Part shown: positions 8,773 through 19,999 of the stretch, in pieces
How the letters are laid out: every line of letters starts with the position of its first letter
Numbering within the stretch: position 1 is the stretch's first letter
Source: Phycisphaerales bacterium
Lineage (GTDB): Bacteria > Planctomycetota > Phycisphaerae > Phycisphaerales > SM1A02
DNA: 64,000 bases
Assembly (NCBI GenBank): GCA_022446885.1
Contig: JAKVBU010000006.1
Span: 124,001-188,000, forward strand
Direction: 5' to 3'
The notes under the pieces: model-generated
The model's input: only the letters and a program-made list of their open reading frames with translations
What the model was told of the DNA's origin: nothing
The model's database searches: none
Program-made: the position numbers and the translations under genes

Positions 8773-9104
8773 CCGGCTGCCGCCGCCGCTGCGGCTGCTG
8801 CCGCCGCTGCTGCCGCCGCCTGAGACGACGTTCTCCCGCCGGGGTTCAGCTGCGACACCAGCGAGGCTACACCGGTCCCCATGCCCTTGAGCGGATTGTT
8901 CCAAAGCTCTTCGCCTGTCAATGGGTCAAGCCCCCACATGTATCCGCTGACACTCACGATCAACTGTTCCGGCTCTAGCATCAGCGTGGTGTAGCCCGAC
9001 CTGCTCGCCTTCCACGACCAGCACAATTCGCCCGACGTGCGATCCATGGCAATGACGTGCCTACCGAGACCCACATAGATGACATCTTCTTGGCGTGTGT
9101 TCAC
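8769..9104 (-). CDS. Small PQQ-type beta-propeller-blade protein with polyalanine tail
   Basis: 111 residues from GTG 9104, which overlaps the upstream TGA (GTGA). Two blades of PQQ/quinoprotein type are visible: IYVGLGRHVIAMDRTSGELC and a second with MWGLDPLTGEELW. A complete propeller needs about eight blades, so this is either a specialised mini-protein or a relic of a larger one. No signal peptide is seen. The protein ends in 15 consecutive Ala and a Gly, encoded by mixed GCN codons, and the stop overlaps the trmB start. The operon position and coupled start argue for expression; function unknown. Confidence 0.65.
   Translation of the reverse strand: MNTRQEDVIYVGLGRHVIAMDRTSGELCWSWKASRSGYTTLMLEPEQLIVSVSGYMWGLDPLTGEELWNNPLKGMGTGVASLVSQLNPGGRTSSQAAAAAAAAAAAAAAAG
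8775..8819 (-). repeat. GCN triplet tract encoding 15 alanines
   Basis: Forty-five bases of uninterrupted GCN codons (GCG, GCA and GCC mixed) at the 3' end of the PQQ-blade gene, three bases before its stop. The mixed codons suggest an old tract rather than a recent pure-triplet expansion. Confidence 0.85.
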
Positions 9105-10795
9105 TGCGCAACTCCCATGCGTGCCTTGATCCAAGTCGAGATGAGCTCCAGAGTCGCCGGGTCGAACGTGACTTCGATTCGGGCATACTCGTCGATTGTC
9201 CCGTTGGTTGCGGGTTGGAACAGATGGTTGAGACCTTCCAGCCGATGGGCCGTCACGTCAACGCCGTTCGACTGCAGGACCGACTCGATCGCTGGCAGAT
9301 TCTGATCGACCAACACCTGAAGATCCAGTGTTCCATTGAGGGCCAGCACCGGGCAGCGCACCTGCTCGAGGTACTCGGCCGGATCGATTTCCAGAAATGC
9401 TCGCATCCAGGGGTGACCCACCGCTGCCAATTTCTCATCCACTGTTGTGGCGTCGATTTCCATGTCGGCAGTGCCCGGCGAAAGCGACATCTGTGTCCGA
9501 ATCAGTTCACGTGCTCGAGCCTGCACGGTCTCGCGGGGCGCTTCGGCTCTGATGGCCTCCAGAAGCGCCGTCATCTGAGCCACCATCTTCTCAACTAGTT
9601 CCGGATCCTCGCCGTCACCCAGAAGAAGGGCACGCATCTGGGCTGGCAGAATCTCGATTCCCGGAACACCCGGGCCCGCCAACAACACGAGGAAGTGCAC
9701 TGCATCCTGCCGCTTGGCGGCAACGATCGGTGCGATGAGGCCGCCTTCACTGTGACCGATGAGACCAATCTTCATGCCATCGATGTCGGCGCGAGTGCGA
9801 AGATGGTCAACAAGCAGTTCGACGTCGGAGGCAAAGTCAATCGAGGTGTCGTCGGAGAGATCAGATGTGCCCGCGTGTGACCCACCTACACCCCTGTCGT
9901 CAAATCGTAAGACCGCGATGCCGTTCCGAGTCAGGTCATCGGCAATGACCAGAAATGGCTTGTGGCCCATGAGCGTCTCATCTCGATCCTGCGCCCCGGA
10001 ACCGGAAATGAGCACCGCAGCGGGGAAGGGACCTTCTCCATGTGGCACAGTCAGCGTGCCAGCAAGCGTATGCCCCTCAGGGTGCTTCACCGAGATCTCG
10101 TGGGCCTCATACGGAAAGGGTGGCTGGGGCAGCTGCGGGCGCCTCGGCCCCGCGATGTCCGAGGGCTCGAGTGTGATGGCCTGCTCGAATCCACCTTGCT
10201 TGAACGTGCCAACGAGCCTGTCATTTGTCTCGGACAAACTGAGGGTTGCCGGTACCCCCACATAGAACACCAATTCAAGCTTGCCCTGAGGCGATGGTGC
10301 GACCTCGAGCGGCGCGGCGTCCACGCCCTGTTGGGGAATGTCCAGTTCAGCAAGTTGCCTCTCATCCACTTGAGCCAGTCGCAGATGGAGATCCAGCTCC
10401 ATGCCCGGCAGGTCAAGCGTTCCGTGCCATGAACGAGCACCTTCCACGGTGCTGAGAAGCGGCGACCACTGCAACGTGCCGGTGGCTGAGCGGATTGGCC
10501 CCACAAGCAATGACTTGATCTCGAAGGGGCCGTCGGCTTCACCAACCCCGTCAATGAGAATCGACTGACCACCGATTGAGCCCCGCCACCCCGCCTCCGT
10601 CCTGCTCAGGCTCGTCTCGGGCAGATTCCAACCCACCGCCGACACGGATGCTGTGTCAGCGACCTCGTCAATCGTCAGAACGACAGTGGCCTGGGGGATA
10701 CCGCTGCCTGGGTCAATCGTGCCTGCCCAACGATGCGGCTGGGCCCAGCCGCTGACCGTGATCGCCAGTGCAGCCAGAAGCGGGATCAGTTGCAT
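9101..10795 (-). CDS. Secreted alpha/beta-hydrolase (esterase/peptidase-like)
   Basis: 564 residues with a signal peptide (MQLIPLLAALAITVSGWAQ). Residues about 20-235 are a beta-rich N-terminal domain of unknown role. The alpha/beta-hydrolase domain runs from about 250 to the end: oxyanion region ISGSGAQDRDE, nucleophile elbow G-H-S-E-G-G, acid residue in ALNGTLDLQV and the catalytic His in EGLNHLFQP. The triad is complete. The family includes secreted esterases and S9-like peptidases; the substrate cannot be read from sequence. It follows a paralogue by 15 bases and overlaps the next gene by four bases (GTGA). Confidence 0.88.
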   Translation of the reverse strand: MQLIPLLAALAITVSGWAQPHRWAGTIDPGSGIPQATVVLTIDEVADTASVSAVGWNLPETSLSRTEAGWRGSIGGQSILIDGVGEADGPFEIKSLLVGPIRSATGTLQWSPLLSTVEGARSWHGTLDLPGMELDLHLRLAQVDERQLAELDIPQQGVDAAPLEVAPSPQGKLELVFYVGVPATLSLSETNDRLVGTFKQGGFEQAITLEPSDIAGPRRPQLPQPPFPYEAHEISVKHPEGHTLAGTLTVPHGEGPFPAAVLISGSGAQDRDETLMGHKPFLVIADDLTRNGIAVLRFDDRGVGGSHAGTSDLSDDTSIDFASDVELLVDHLRTRADIDGMKIGLIGHSEGGLIAPIVAAKRQDAVHFLVLLAGPGVPGIEILPAQMRALLLGDGEDPELVEKMVAQMTALLEAIRAEAPRETVQARARELIRTQMSLSPGTADMEIDATTVDEKLAAVGHPWMRAFLEIDPAEYLEQVRCPVLALNGTLDLQVLVDQNLPAIESVLQSNGVDVTAHRLEGLNHLFQPATNGTIDEYARIEVTFDPATLELISTWIKARMGVAQ

Positions 10796-10810
10796 GACAA
10801 CTCCTCGAGG

Positions 10811-12463
10811 TCAGGGGGTCGCTTCAGGGGGTCCCACCCAGTCCTCGATGATAGTGAGCACCTCCGGCAGGAAGGTGCGACGAACGTCACTTGCCCCCTG
10901 CCGTGGAAGTGGTGTTGGCCCCAGCATACCGCTCCCCAAAGGAATCAGGTGCATCTGGGCCGTTCCGCCCAGTGACTCGATCGACTCCTGCGCAATGTCC
11001 GCATGCACTGGGCCATCGAGAATCTCATCCCGCAGGCCCCAGATGCCTAGAACCGGCGCAGTGATGCGGGGCAGGTACCGCCGGGGCTCGAGAATCATCA
11101 TCTCAACTCGCCCCGGCACGGATAGTGTCCTTACAGCCGCATCGATCGCCTGCTCACTTGGAGGCGGTCCCCCCGTCGCTTCAGCAAGTCGCAGCAGCCA
11201 TGTGCGGGCGGCTTCACGCTGCGCCCCCTCGTGCATGGCTTGTGCAACCGTCTTGATGAAGTCGAGCCGCGCCCGCATCACAGCGGCGGCTGGTTCAGGA
11301 TCGATGCCTCCAGCCTCAAGCGTGCGGCTGATGTGATCACCCTCCACCACCGCCAGCGGAAGCGCCGGCATTGACAGCAGAATGACCCCCTGCACTTCTT
11401 CACGTACGCGGGCGGCCGTGAGCGCGGCTGTCATGGCCCCATCGCCGATGCCAGCGAGCACGATCTCCCCGAATCGCTCATCCATGGCAAGTTGCTCAAC
11501 CATCCAACTCACCTGCAAGGACAGATCCTTGCTGGTGAGTGGCCCGTGATCCACCGGCCATGGGTCACTCTCTCCCACACCGGGCGTATCGAAACGGATC
11601 GATGCAACACCGACCTGCGCTAATCGGTGGGCCAACACCATGAGCGGTCGATGCCCTTCATGCAGACCATCTCGATCACGTCCGCGGCCCGGAATGAGCA
11701 GCACAAGCGGTGGCTTGCCCAGCCACCCGCCTTCAGGTGGCAAGGTCAGCGTGCCTTTCACAGAGGTTTCAATGCGCGTGGGCAATGTGACCGATTGGCT
11801 CGTCCAAGCCACCTGGCCGAGAGGCTCCTGGGGCCGCTCAGGCAGCGATGACACATCTCGCACAAAGCGGACCGGTTCGAGTTTGTCGCCTCGAACGAGG
11901 GCTCCTTCTGCGTGCGTCTCTAGCGGCGTCAGCACCACCTGCATGCCAGCGGCGGTTGGAATTGAGAACGACACGCTGCCCTCTTCCGTGCGAATTTCCT
12001 GCACGGGGTAGTCCAGAATCCCACGGCTGGGCAGATCGATACGGGCACCTGTTGACTCGCCAAGCCGCACGATCAACGGCTCAGCATCACCGTTTGCAGC
12101 CTCGACTTCCCCACCCCAACTCACTGGGTGCACAAGCGAACCGATTGGACTCAGGGGCACCTGCTCGGCAGTCTCTCCGATCTTCAGCGCACCGTCAGGT
12201 GCAACAGTGATCGCGAGTTGGGCCCCGCCGAGATCGTGCGGCAATGTCAACTGCAACCCATTGTCCTTGGCCTCGACCTGTGGCAAAGGTGCACGAACCA
12301 GATCAAAGCGGATTGAAGTGAGCCACGCTTGAGGCTGGTCCCCGGCTCTGTCGAATTCGAGCACGACGGGGCCGGGATCAACATCAATCACCACTGGCAG
12401 ATCTGCGATGTATCGGCCCTGCAGGTCGATGAAGGCAATCCCCGCCACCAGCAGGGCCAACAT
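10811..12463 (-). CDS. Alpha/beta-hydrolase-fold paralogue lacking catalytic residues
   Basis: 550 residues starting at ATG 12463, which overlaps the rsfS stop (TGATG); a GTG at 12466 is also possible. An N-terminal hydrophobic segment (MLALLVAGIAFI) acts as signal or anchor. The C-terminal half has the same fold and order as the downstream hydrolase: LIPGRGRDRDG, RFDTPGVGES and the elbow region. The elbow reads G-I-G-D-G-A, so Asp replaces the nucleophilic Ser, and the His-loop position reads PLGSGML instead of GLNHLF. It therefore looks like a pseudoenzyme derived from the same ancestor. It may be a binding partner or regulator of its neighbour. Confidence 0.82.
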   Translation of the reverse strand: MLALLVAGIAFIDLQGRYIADLPVVIDVDPGPVVLEFDRAGDQPQAWLTSIRFDLVRAPLPQVEAKDNGLQLTLPHDLGGAQLAITVAPDGALKIGETAEQVPLSPIGSLVHPVSWGGEVEAANGDAEPLIVRLGESTGARIDLPSRGILDYPVQEIRTEEGSVSFSIPTAAGMQVVLTPLETHAEGALVRGDKLEPVRFVRDVSSLPERPQEPLGQVAWTSQSVTLPTRIETSVKGTLTLPPEGGWLGKPPLVLLIPGRGRDRDGLHEGHRPLMVLAHRLAQVGVASIRFDTPGVGESDPWPVDHGPLTSKDLSLQVSWMVEQLAMDERFGEIVLAGIGDGAMTAALTAARVREEVQGVILLSMPALPLAVVEGDHISRTLEAGGIDPEPAAAVMRARLDFIKTVAQAMHEGAQREAARTWLLRLAEATGGPPPSEQAIDAAVRTLSVPGRVEMMILEPRRYLPRITAPVLGIWGLRDEILDGPVHADIAQESIESLGGTAQMHLIPLGSGMLGPTPLPRQGASDVRRTFLPEVLTIIEDWVGPPEATP

Positions 12464-12862
12464 CACTGAGCGTGGTCTCCGGCCGGAGTTCGATCGAACT
12501 CAACCTCAGGGGCGTCTGACCAGAGATCCTCAAGGTCGTAATACGCCCGCCGAGAGGGCTCAAACAGGTGCGCAACCATGGTCACGAAATCGACCACGGT
12601 CCAGGTCGAGGCATCGTCGCGGTTCGTTCGAAAACGCGGGAAGCCCCGATCTCGACCGAGGTCTTCGAGTTCTGCCGCCACAGAACGTGCCTGACGATCA
12701 CTGGTGCCTGAAGCCACCAGCACATAATCACACACCTGACTCAGCCCGCGTACGTCCAGAAGCCGAACGTCGGTGCAGTGCCGATCGAATGCAAGGCGCG
12801 CCGCCTCCAGTGCGAAGGCGCGCGTCTCGCCCCCGGCGTCTCGCTCGGTTGCACCGAGGGGA

Positions 12863-12870
<8 letters not shown>
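12463..12870 (-). CDS. rsfS: Ribosomal silencing factor RsfS (Iojap family)
   Basis: 135 residues. RsfS binds ribosomal protein uL14 and blocks 50S-30S joining when nutrients are scarce. The family core is clear: CDYVLVASGTSDRQ in the middle and the C-terminal WTVVDFVTMVAHLF then RRAYYDLEDLW. The only start giving a full-length protein is TTG at 12870, which lies eight bases inside the end of hppA. The short C-terminal extension is not conserved in type. The location between hppA and the hydrolase pair is unusual; the gene is more often near nadD or proA. Confidence 0.93.
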
Positions 12871-15496
<2,626 letters not shown>

Positions 15497-15629
15497 GGTC
15501 CTGACTCCTGAAAGAATGACAGGGACGACGTGTCAGCCGACCCGGTCGAAGTGTGTTGCTGGGGTGCTGCTTTGTTGTGGCGGCGCGGCGCGACGTGGCT
15601 GGCAGCCGACGACGTCGCCGCAGATTCGC

Positions 15630-15893
15630 TCACCGGCGTTTTCCACCACCACCTGCACCGCCACTACCGCCGCCACGTGAGGGGCTGCGTGTTGGCTGAG
15701 GCTGGGGGCTGTTGAGCCGCGCCACGCGAGCTGCCGACTTGCGAGCTGCACGTCGCCGACGCTCTGAGGGCTTCTCGAAATACTGCTTCCGCTTGACGTC
15801 CTTGGTCAGACCTTCCTTCTCACAGAGCTTCTTGAAACGACGAAGCATCTGGTTGACGGACTCGCCTTGCCGGGATTTGATACGAATAGCCAT
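15630..15893 (-). CDS. rpsU: 30S ribosomal protein S21
   Basis: 87 residues. Small basic 30S protein near the mRNA exit. The core reads MAIRIKSRQGESVNQMLRRF, then EKEGLTKDVKRKQYFEKPSE, as in S21. A 25-residue Gly/Ser/Pro tail ending in GKRR follows the conserved part. ATG 15893 is chosen because it begins the conserved core and has GGAGAA 11 bases upstream. The 133 bases between its stop and hppA hold no gene that I see. Confidence 0.93.
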   Translation of the reverse strand: MAIRIKSRQGESVNQMLRRFKKLCEKEGLTKDVKRKQYFEKPSERRRRAARKSAARVARLNSPQPQPTRSPSRGGGSGGAGGGGKRR

Positions 15894-16002
15894 TGGCGCG
15901 GTGTTCTCCGATATGCCGAGCCGGGCATTAGAGCCGATCCAAGGCCTCAACGCAAGGTTGCCCTTGGTGTTTCCAGCCCTCCGATACAGGTCAAAAACCC
16001 CC

Positions 16003-16635
16003 ATGGGACTGCTGATTGACACCGCCAATGTGCTCCACCAGACGGGGGTGCTCCCCCCGGATCTGGCCGGGGTGGGCCTCAGGGGCCTCGGGGCCCTAAT
16101 CAAGGGCTCTCGATGGGGCGCGGAGCGGGTCACACTGGTGTGCGATGGGGCGCCTCGGGGCCCTCATGCCGGGCTCCCAACGGGCATGCATGCCGTGTTT
16201 TCGGGCCATGGAGCCACCGCTGATGACCTGATCGAGGCTCGAATTGCCGCCTCGAATGCCCCTCGCACCCTGACCGTGGTTTCCTCAGACCGGCGGATCA
16301 TCAAGGCCGCCCGAAAGCGGCGGTGCCGAAGCCTCACCTCAGAGGCCTTCCTTCGCACGTTGGTCACCGATGCCCAGCGGCGTCGAAAGGCAGCCCCACC
16401 ACGGCCCAGCCGCGTTGATCTGCCCACTGACCTCATCGCTGAGGCCCAGGCCATGGCTGACGCCCATGGCGGCCCAACACCGCCGCAAGCCACGCCTCAG
16501 CCCTCACCCCCGGGGCCGCCGAAGCAATCCACCAACGCCCCCACCTCTGATCCGCCCCCGGCGGAGCCCCTCGATGAAAGTCCGCTTCCGAAGTCGATCA
16601 TTGAAGAAGCGCGGCGTCTGCTGGGTGAAGGCTGA
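16003..16635 (+). CDS. YacP-like NYN-domain protein (putative RNase)
   Basis: 210 residues. The NYN/PIN-like fold is recognised from LLIDTANVLHQ at the N-terminus, VTLVCDGAP, the acidic ATADDLIEARI and TVVSSDRRI. These supply the conserved Asp residues of the metal site, so nuclease activity is plausible; relatives include YacP/Rae1, which cleaves ribosome-bound mRNA. The C-terminal third is Pro-rich and of low complexity, ending in a short helix (KSIIEEARRLLGEG). ATG 16003 is used because the conserved fold begins there; the upstream in-frame reading is antisense to rpsU. The 69 bases to pdxH contain GGGG/CCCC-rich short repeats but no convincing terminator. Confidence 0.8.
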   Translation: MGLLIDTANVLHQTGVLPPDLAGVGLRGLGALIKGSRWGAERVTLVCDGAPRGPHAGLPTGMHAVFSGHGATADDLIEARIAASNAPRTLTVVSSDRRIIKAARKRRCRSLTSEAFLRTLVTDAQRRRKAAPPRPSRVDLPTDLIAEAQAMADAHGGPTPPQATPQPSPPGPPKQSTNAPTSDPPPAEPLDESPLPKSIIEEARRLLGEG

Positions 16636-16704
16636 CCCGCCAGGGGCATGCGCTTCAGGTGAAAAGGGCACTTAGGGGGAACGGCCCCTCAGGGGAGCAG
16701 GTCC

Positions 16705-17310
16705 CTAGGGGAACAGGCGCTGCACTGCCCAACCCTTGGGCGTGTGTTCGTAGCGGAGGCGATCGTGCAGGCGGTGCTCGCCCTCCTGCCAGAGTTCGAC
16801 GGCATCCAACGCAACGCAATACCCACCCCAGTGCGCCGGTCGCGGTGGATCATCTGGATCTTCGCACTGAGCCCGGGCCGCCTCGAGCGCAGCCATCAAC
16901 TGGGCCCGATTGGAGCAAGGGCGAGATTGTTCACTGGCCCTGGCCCCCAACCGACTCACGGGGTGACGTGAAGCGAAGTAGGCATCTGATACCGCATCGC
17001 TGGTTTGGGAAACCGATCCCTCGATACGCACTTGCCGACCGAGGTGGTCCCAGTGCAACACCAGAGCCGCTCGGGGGCAGCCAGCCAATTCGCGCCCCTT
17101 GGCAGAGGCCCGATTGGTGAAGAACACTGCGCCCTCATGTGAGAGGTCTTTGAGCAGCACGATACGCGCTGCAGGCGCGCCGTCGGGCCGCACGGTGCAC
17201 AGCGTCATGGCATTCGGATTGGGAACATCCTTGCGGGAAATGGCCTCTTCCAGCCATGCCTGCATCACTGGCACCGGATCAGCCGGTGGGCGATCGAAGT
17301 CCAGCCGCAT
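16705..17310 (-). CDS. pdxH: Pyridoxamine/pyridoxine 5'-phosphate oxidase
   Basis: 201 residues. FMN enzyme that oxidises PNP or PMP to pyridoxal 5'-phosphate. Visible family features are RIVLLKDL, FFTNRASAKGRELA (FMN and substrate contacts), ALVLHWDHLGRQVRIEG and the C-terminal ELWQEGEHRLHDRLRYE ending in VQRLFP. The length is normal and no residue is obviously missing. Its start codon touches the purE stop at 17310, so purE and pdxH are translated together. Confidence 0.95.
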   Translation of the reverse strand: MRLDFDRPPADPVPVMQAWLEEAISRKDVPNPNAMTLCTVRPDGAPAARIVLLKDLSHEGAVFFTNRASAKGRELAGCPRAALVLHWDHLGRQVRIEGSVSQTSDAVSDAYFASRHPVSRLGARASEQSRPCSNRAQLMAALEAARAQCEDPDDPPRPAHWGGYCVALDAVELWQEGEHRLHDRLRYEHTPKGWAVQRLFP

Positions 17311-17822
17311 CAGTGACCGGGCGCTCCGGGCAACTCAAAGGTGGCCGCTGACTGCTCCGCCCGGAACGCCAGATAACGATCGTTGAGCTCGGCATCGTTG
17401 AGCGAAAGAATCGACACGGCCAGCAGCGCCGCGTTGATCGCACCCGCGCTACCCACGGCCAGCGTTCCCACCGGGATGCCCTTGGGCATCTGGGCCATTG
17501 AGAGCAGTGAGTCGAGCCCTTCAGTAGACCAGGCGTTCATCGGGCAACCCAGCACAGGAATGTGCGTCATGGCTGCTGCCACACCTGCCAAGTGAGCGGC
17601 GCCACCGGCAGCGCAAATGAGCACCTGCACACCGCGTCCGGGCGCATCGGCGCAGTAAGCCTCAAGTCGCTTGGCGGCACGATGCGCGGAAATGACATTG
17701 CACTCGTGCGTCACGCCCAACTTGGCGAGCGTCTGCGAACACTTCTCCATGGTGGGCCAATCAGATGCAGACCCCATGAGCACGCCCACGCGTGCGCCAT
17801 CAACGGTTACGACTTCAGACAT
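17310..17822 (-). CDS. purE: N5-carboxyaminoimidazole ribonucleotide mutase
   Basis: 170 residues. PurE converts N5-CAIR to CAIR in purine synthesis. The substrate loop GSASDWPTMEKC, the ISAHRA motif with the catalytic His, and LICAAGGAAHLAGVAAA are all present, as in class I PurE. No purK lies next to it. The leader upstream contains AAGGGAG. It overlaps pdxH at its stop and is transcribed away from the tRNA gene. Confidence 0.96.
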   Translation of the reverse strand: MSEVVTVDGARVGVLMGSASDWPTMEKCSQTLAKLGVTHECNVISAHRAAKRLEAYCADAPGRGVQVLICAAGGAAHLAGVAAAMTHIPVLGCPMNAWSTEGLDSLLSMAQMPKGIPVGTLAVGSAGAINAALLAVSILSLNDAELNDRYLAFRAEQSAATFELPGAPGH

Positions 17823-17896
17823 CGGCTCTCGGGCTCCCTTCCCGGCTCATTCCGGGCCACGCAGGATACCGTCCACCAAGGTGCTCCTGCAGGGGC

Positions 17897-17902
17897 TATG
17901 AT
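17897..17902 (+). promoter_or_regulatory. Probable -10 box for tRNA-Gln
   Basis: TATGAT (five of six consensus bases) lies 20 bases before the tRNA. No good -35 hexamer is seen at the usual distance. Confidence 0.45.
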
Positions 17903-17922
17903 GCTCGGCCCGCGGCACCCGA

Positions 17923-17993
17923 TGGGGATTGGTGTAACGGTAGCACGGCTGACTCTGAATCAGTTAGTCAAGGTTCGAATCCTTGATCCCCAG
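17923..17993 (+). tRNA. tRNA-Gln (anticodon CUG)
   Basis: Cloverleaf read by eye: acceptor TGGGGAT pairs with ATCCCCA (17986-17992) and G is the discriminator. The D arm is GTGTAACGGTAGCAC. The anticodon stem GCTGA/TCAGT encloses CTCTGAA with anticodon CTG. The T arm is CAAGG-TTCGAAT-CCTTG. Length is 71 nt. CCA is not encoded (GTCA follows). Confidence 0.95.
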
Positions 17994-18001
17994 TCAATGA
18001 A

Positions 18002-18034
18002 ACACGCCCCCGACCACTCAGGCCGGGGGCGTGT
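18002..18034. terminator. Bidirectional hairpin between tRNA-Gln and secreted-protein gene
   Basis: Perfect 11-bp stem: 18002-18012 (ACACGCCCCCG) and 18024-18034 (CGGGGGCGTGT), with an 11-nt loop. It lies between the tRNA and the 3' end of a convergent gene, so it can serve both. There is no clear T run on either side. Confidence 0.7.
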
Positions 18035-18076
18035 CCGTTGTACAAATCACACCGGATTCCGGTGGGCAGATCGCCC

Positions 18077-19864
18077 TCAGACAGGGTTGTGTCCGGTCTT
18101 GTGATGCTCCATGGCGTGCTGAATGTCTTTCATCATGTTGATCCACTGGGCGATGTCGGTCATCACTCGAATTTGCGATGCATCGTCTGTGGACGACCCG
18201 ATCATGTCGAGCTCAACCGCGCCTCCACCTGGAATCGCCGCCGGCAGCATGACCCGCATCGGGCCGACCATGGTCTTGACATGCTCGAGCATCTCCCCGC
18301 CGACCTGGCGAATGTCCATCGTCACCGCCCATGTTGGATCAGCCCACGAATGGCCCAAAGCCTTCGAGAGTGTTGAAGGCGACCATCCCCTCGTGCTGGC
18401 AGCGAGTTTTTGCTGCATCGTCCGAGCCAGATCGGCACTATTGCCGCCAACCATGCCCAGTTGTGAACCATGGGCCTGGTAGGTCATTTTCAGCGTATCT
18501 CCACCGAGGATGGCCCGGATCGAGTTCTCCGCGTGCTTGTTCATGGCAGCGGGATCAACGCCTGGCATGTCCATGAAGTTCATGCCAAAGACTTTCATCA
18601 TCTTGTCCATGTCGAACGTGAGATCCACTGTCACACTCGATGCAGCATTGTCGAGCTCGGGCTTGGCCTTGATGCCAAGGTCTGCGTCGCTCAGGTCCGT
18701 GAATGCCGTGTCGATGTCTCTCAGAATCTTGTCAGTGTCCTGAGCACCGCCTTTGATACCTGAGAACTGGATGATCTCGAATCCGGAAGCTGGGAAACCC
18801 ATCCCACCCGCGACGCCATCCGTGATGGCATGGACCATTGTCTCCCAAGTGGGCATCATCGCCTTGATCTTGTCCATGACCTCCTTGGGGTACACGGCCT
18901 GGTCATCAGCCATGCCGAAGTTCATCATGGCCTCGACGGACTCCTTGTTCAGAACGAACTGAATGGGCATGCCATCGGGAACCTGACCGGCCAACCGATG
19001 CAGAGGAGACCTCGGATCAGAGGAACTGCCGGCGATGAACTTCACCGCTGAATCGCTCGACAGCTTGTACTGGGCGAGCAGATCCAGTTTGGTGCCCTCA
19101 AACTCGACTCCGATCTCCCACTGCCGGAATGCATCCAGCAGGATCTTCATCTGCTTGGCGTTCATCTCCTGCATCTTCTGCAGTGATGCCATCTGCTCCT
19201 TCATTTCAGGCGAGGCGTTGTGGGGCACCGGAACATTCGACATCTGACTGAGGGTGGCGTCGATCATCGGCCCGTACTCACGAACGATGGTCGATTGATC
19301 CAACGCAATGGAGATGTCCGCTTCGAACAGGTCAGCGCACAACGCATTGGGATTGGCCGAGGGCTTGAATGTGGTCGAAGTGAGCGCCACCCAATCGGTT
19401 CCCTCAAGATGCACAACCTTGCTTGGGCCGCCGCCCATCCCGGCGGAGGACAGCCGGATCTTGTCGGCGTTGTCCGCGGAAAGAATGATCGTTAAATCGG
19501 GCTCACCGGTCTCGGGATCCGTCGGTCCCACGGCGATGCCCATGGGCTTGTCCAGATGGAATGACGCAGGCTTGGCCGGGCGACCGCCTTCAGGGCCGCC
19601 CTCCGAGGCGATCATCGACATCATCATTGGCGCCATGGCAAGCTGCTGGGCTGCCTGGGGCTCGATTGCACGAGCAACTGGCGTGATCTCCTGAATGAGA
19701 TGATTGATCGAGGGCGTGTAGATCATCGCCCAGGCGCCATCGGGCACCAGTCGGCCCATCTCGGAGGGCACCTTGGCTGGCTCGAAGTCCTTGGCAGAAA
19801 GTGCCGGGGAGAGCATGAGGGTCAGGCCGACACCAGCGAGCAGTCGACGGGGCGAGGCAATCAT
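18077..19864 (-). CDS. Large secreted protein of unknown function
   Basis: 595 residues from ATG 19864, chosen because AAGGAG lies 9 bases upstream and a signal peptide (RRLLAGVGLTLMLSPALSA) follows at once. The mature protein begins KDFEPAKVPSEMGRLVPDGA and then has repeated alpha/beta elements rich in Met and Asp, with phrases such as DGAWAMIYTPSI and GMPIQFVLNKESVEAM. It resembles secreted planctomycete proteins in which 'level of property X' type lobes repeat, but I recognise no enzyme motif. No transmembrane helix is present after the signal. It is co-directional with the T2SS run but separated from it by a hairpin, and could be either cargo or independent. Confidence 0.72.
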   Translation of the reverse strand: MIASPRRLLAGVGLTLMLSPALSAKDFEPAKVPSEMGRLVPDGAWAMIYTPSINHLIQEITPVARAIEPQAAQQLAMAPMMMSMIASEGGPEGGRPAKPASFHLDKPMGIAVGPTDPETGEPDLTIILSADNADKIRLSSAGMGGGPSKVVHLEGTDWVALTSTTFKPSANPNALCADLFEADISIALDQSTIVREYGPMIDATLSQMSNVPVPHNASPEMKEQMASLQKMQEMNAKQMKILLDAFRQWEIGVEFEGTKLDLLAQYKLSSDSAVKFIAGSSSDPRSPLHRLAGQVPDGMPIQFVLNKESVEAMMNFGMADDQAVYPKEVMDKIKAMMPTWETMVHAITDGVAGGMGFPASGFEIIQFSGIKGGAQDTDKILRDIDTAFTDLSDADLGIKAKPELDNAASSVTVDLTFDMDKMMKVFGMNFMDMPGVDPAAMNKHAENSIRAILGGDTLKMTYQAHGSQLGMVGGNSADLARTMQQKLAASTRGWSPSTLSKALGHSWADPTWAVTMDIRQVGGEMLEHVKTMVGPMRVMLPAAIPGGGAVELDMIGSSTDDASQIRVMTDIAQWINMMKDIQHAMEHHKTGHNPV

Positions 19865-19942
19865 CGGGCAGTACTCCTTCTGCAATCTCAAGGGCACTGC
19901 ATGAGCGCAGCCCCCGGGCGGGCATCCCCGCAGGAAGACGAA

Positions 19943-19960
19943 CGCCGGCGACGGCCGGCG
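19943..19960 (-). terminator. Hairpin after the T2SS run
   Basis: CGCCGGC (19943-19949) and GCCGGCG (19954-19960) form a 7-bp stem with a 4-nt loop, 40 bases past the lipoprotein stop. On the minus strand it is followed by TTCGTCTTCC. The rest of 19865-19999 is leader of the next gene. Confidence 0.45.
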
Positions 19961-19999
19961 ATCGAGTCACTGAGTGTATGGCCCCCGAACCCCGGCGTG

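Noticed and set aside
8773-8904. Low-complexity leader on trmB
   Set aside because: Encoded by the same bases as the polyalanine tract of the upstream gene; ATG 8772 is coupled and at the domain boundary.
15712-16002. Upstream extension of the YacP-like frame
   Set aside because: Runs antisense to rpsU and lacks similarity; conserved fold starts at 16003.
16674-16695. GGGG/CCCC hairpin between yacP-like gene and pdxH
   Set aside because: Stem only 4-5 bp with several competing pairings; not convincing as a terminator.
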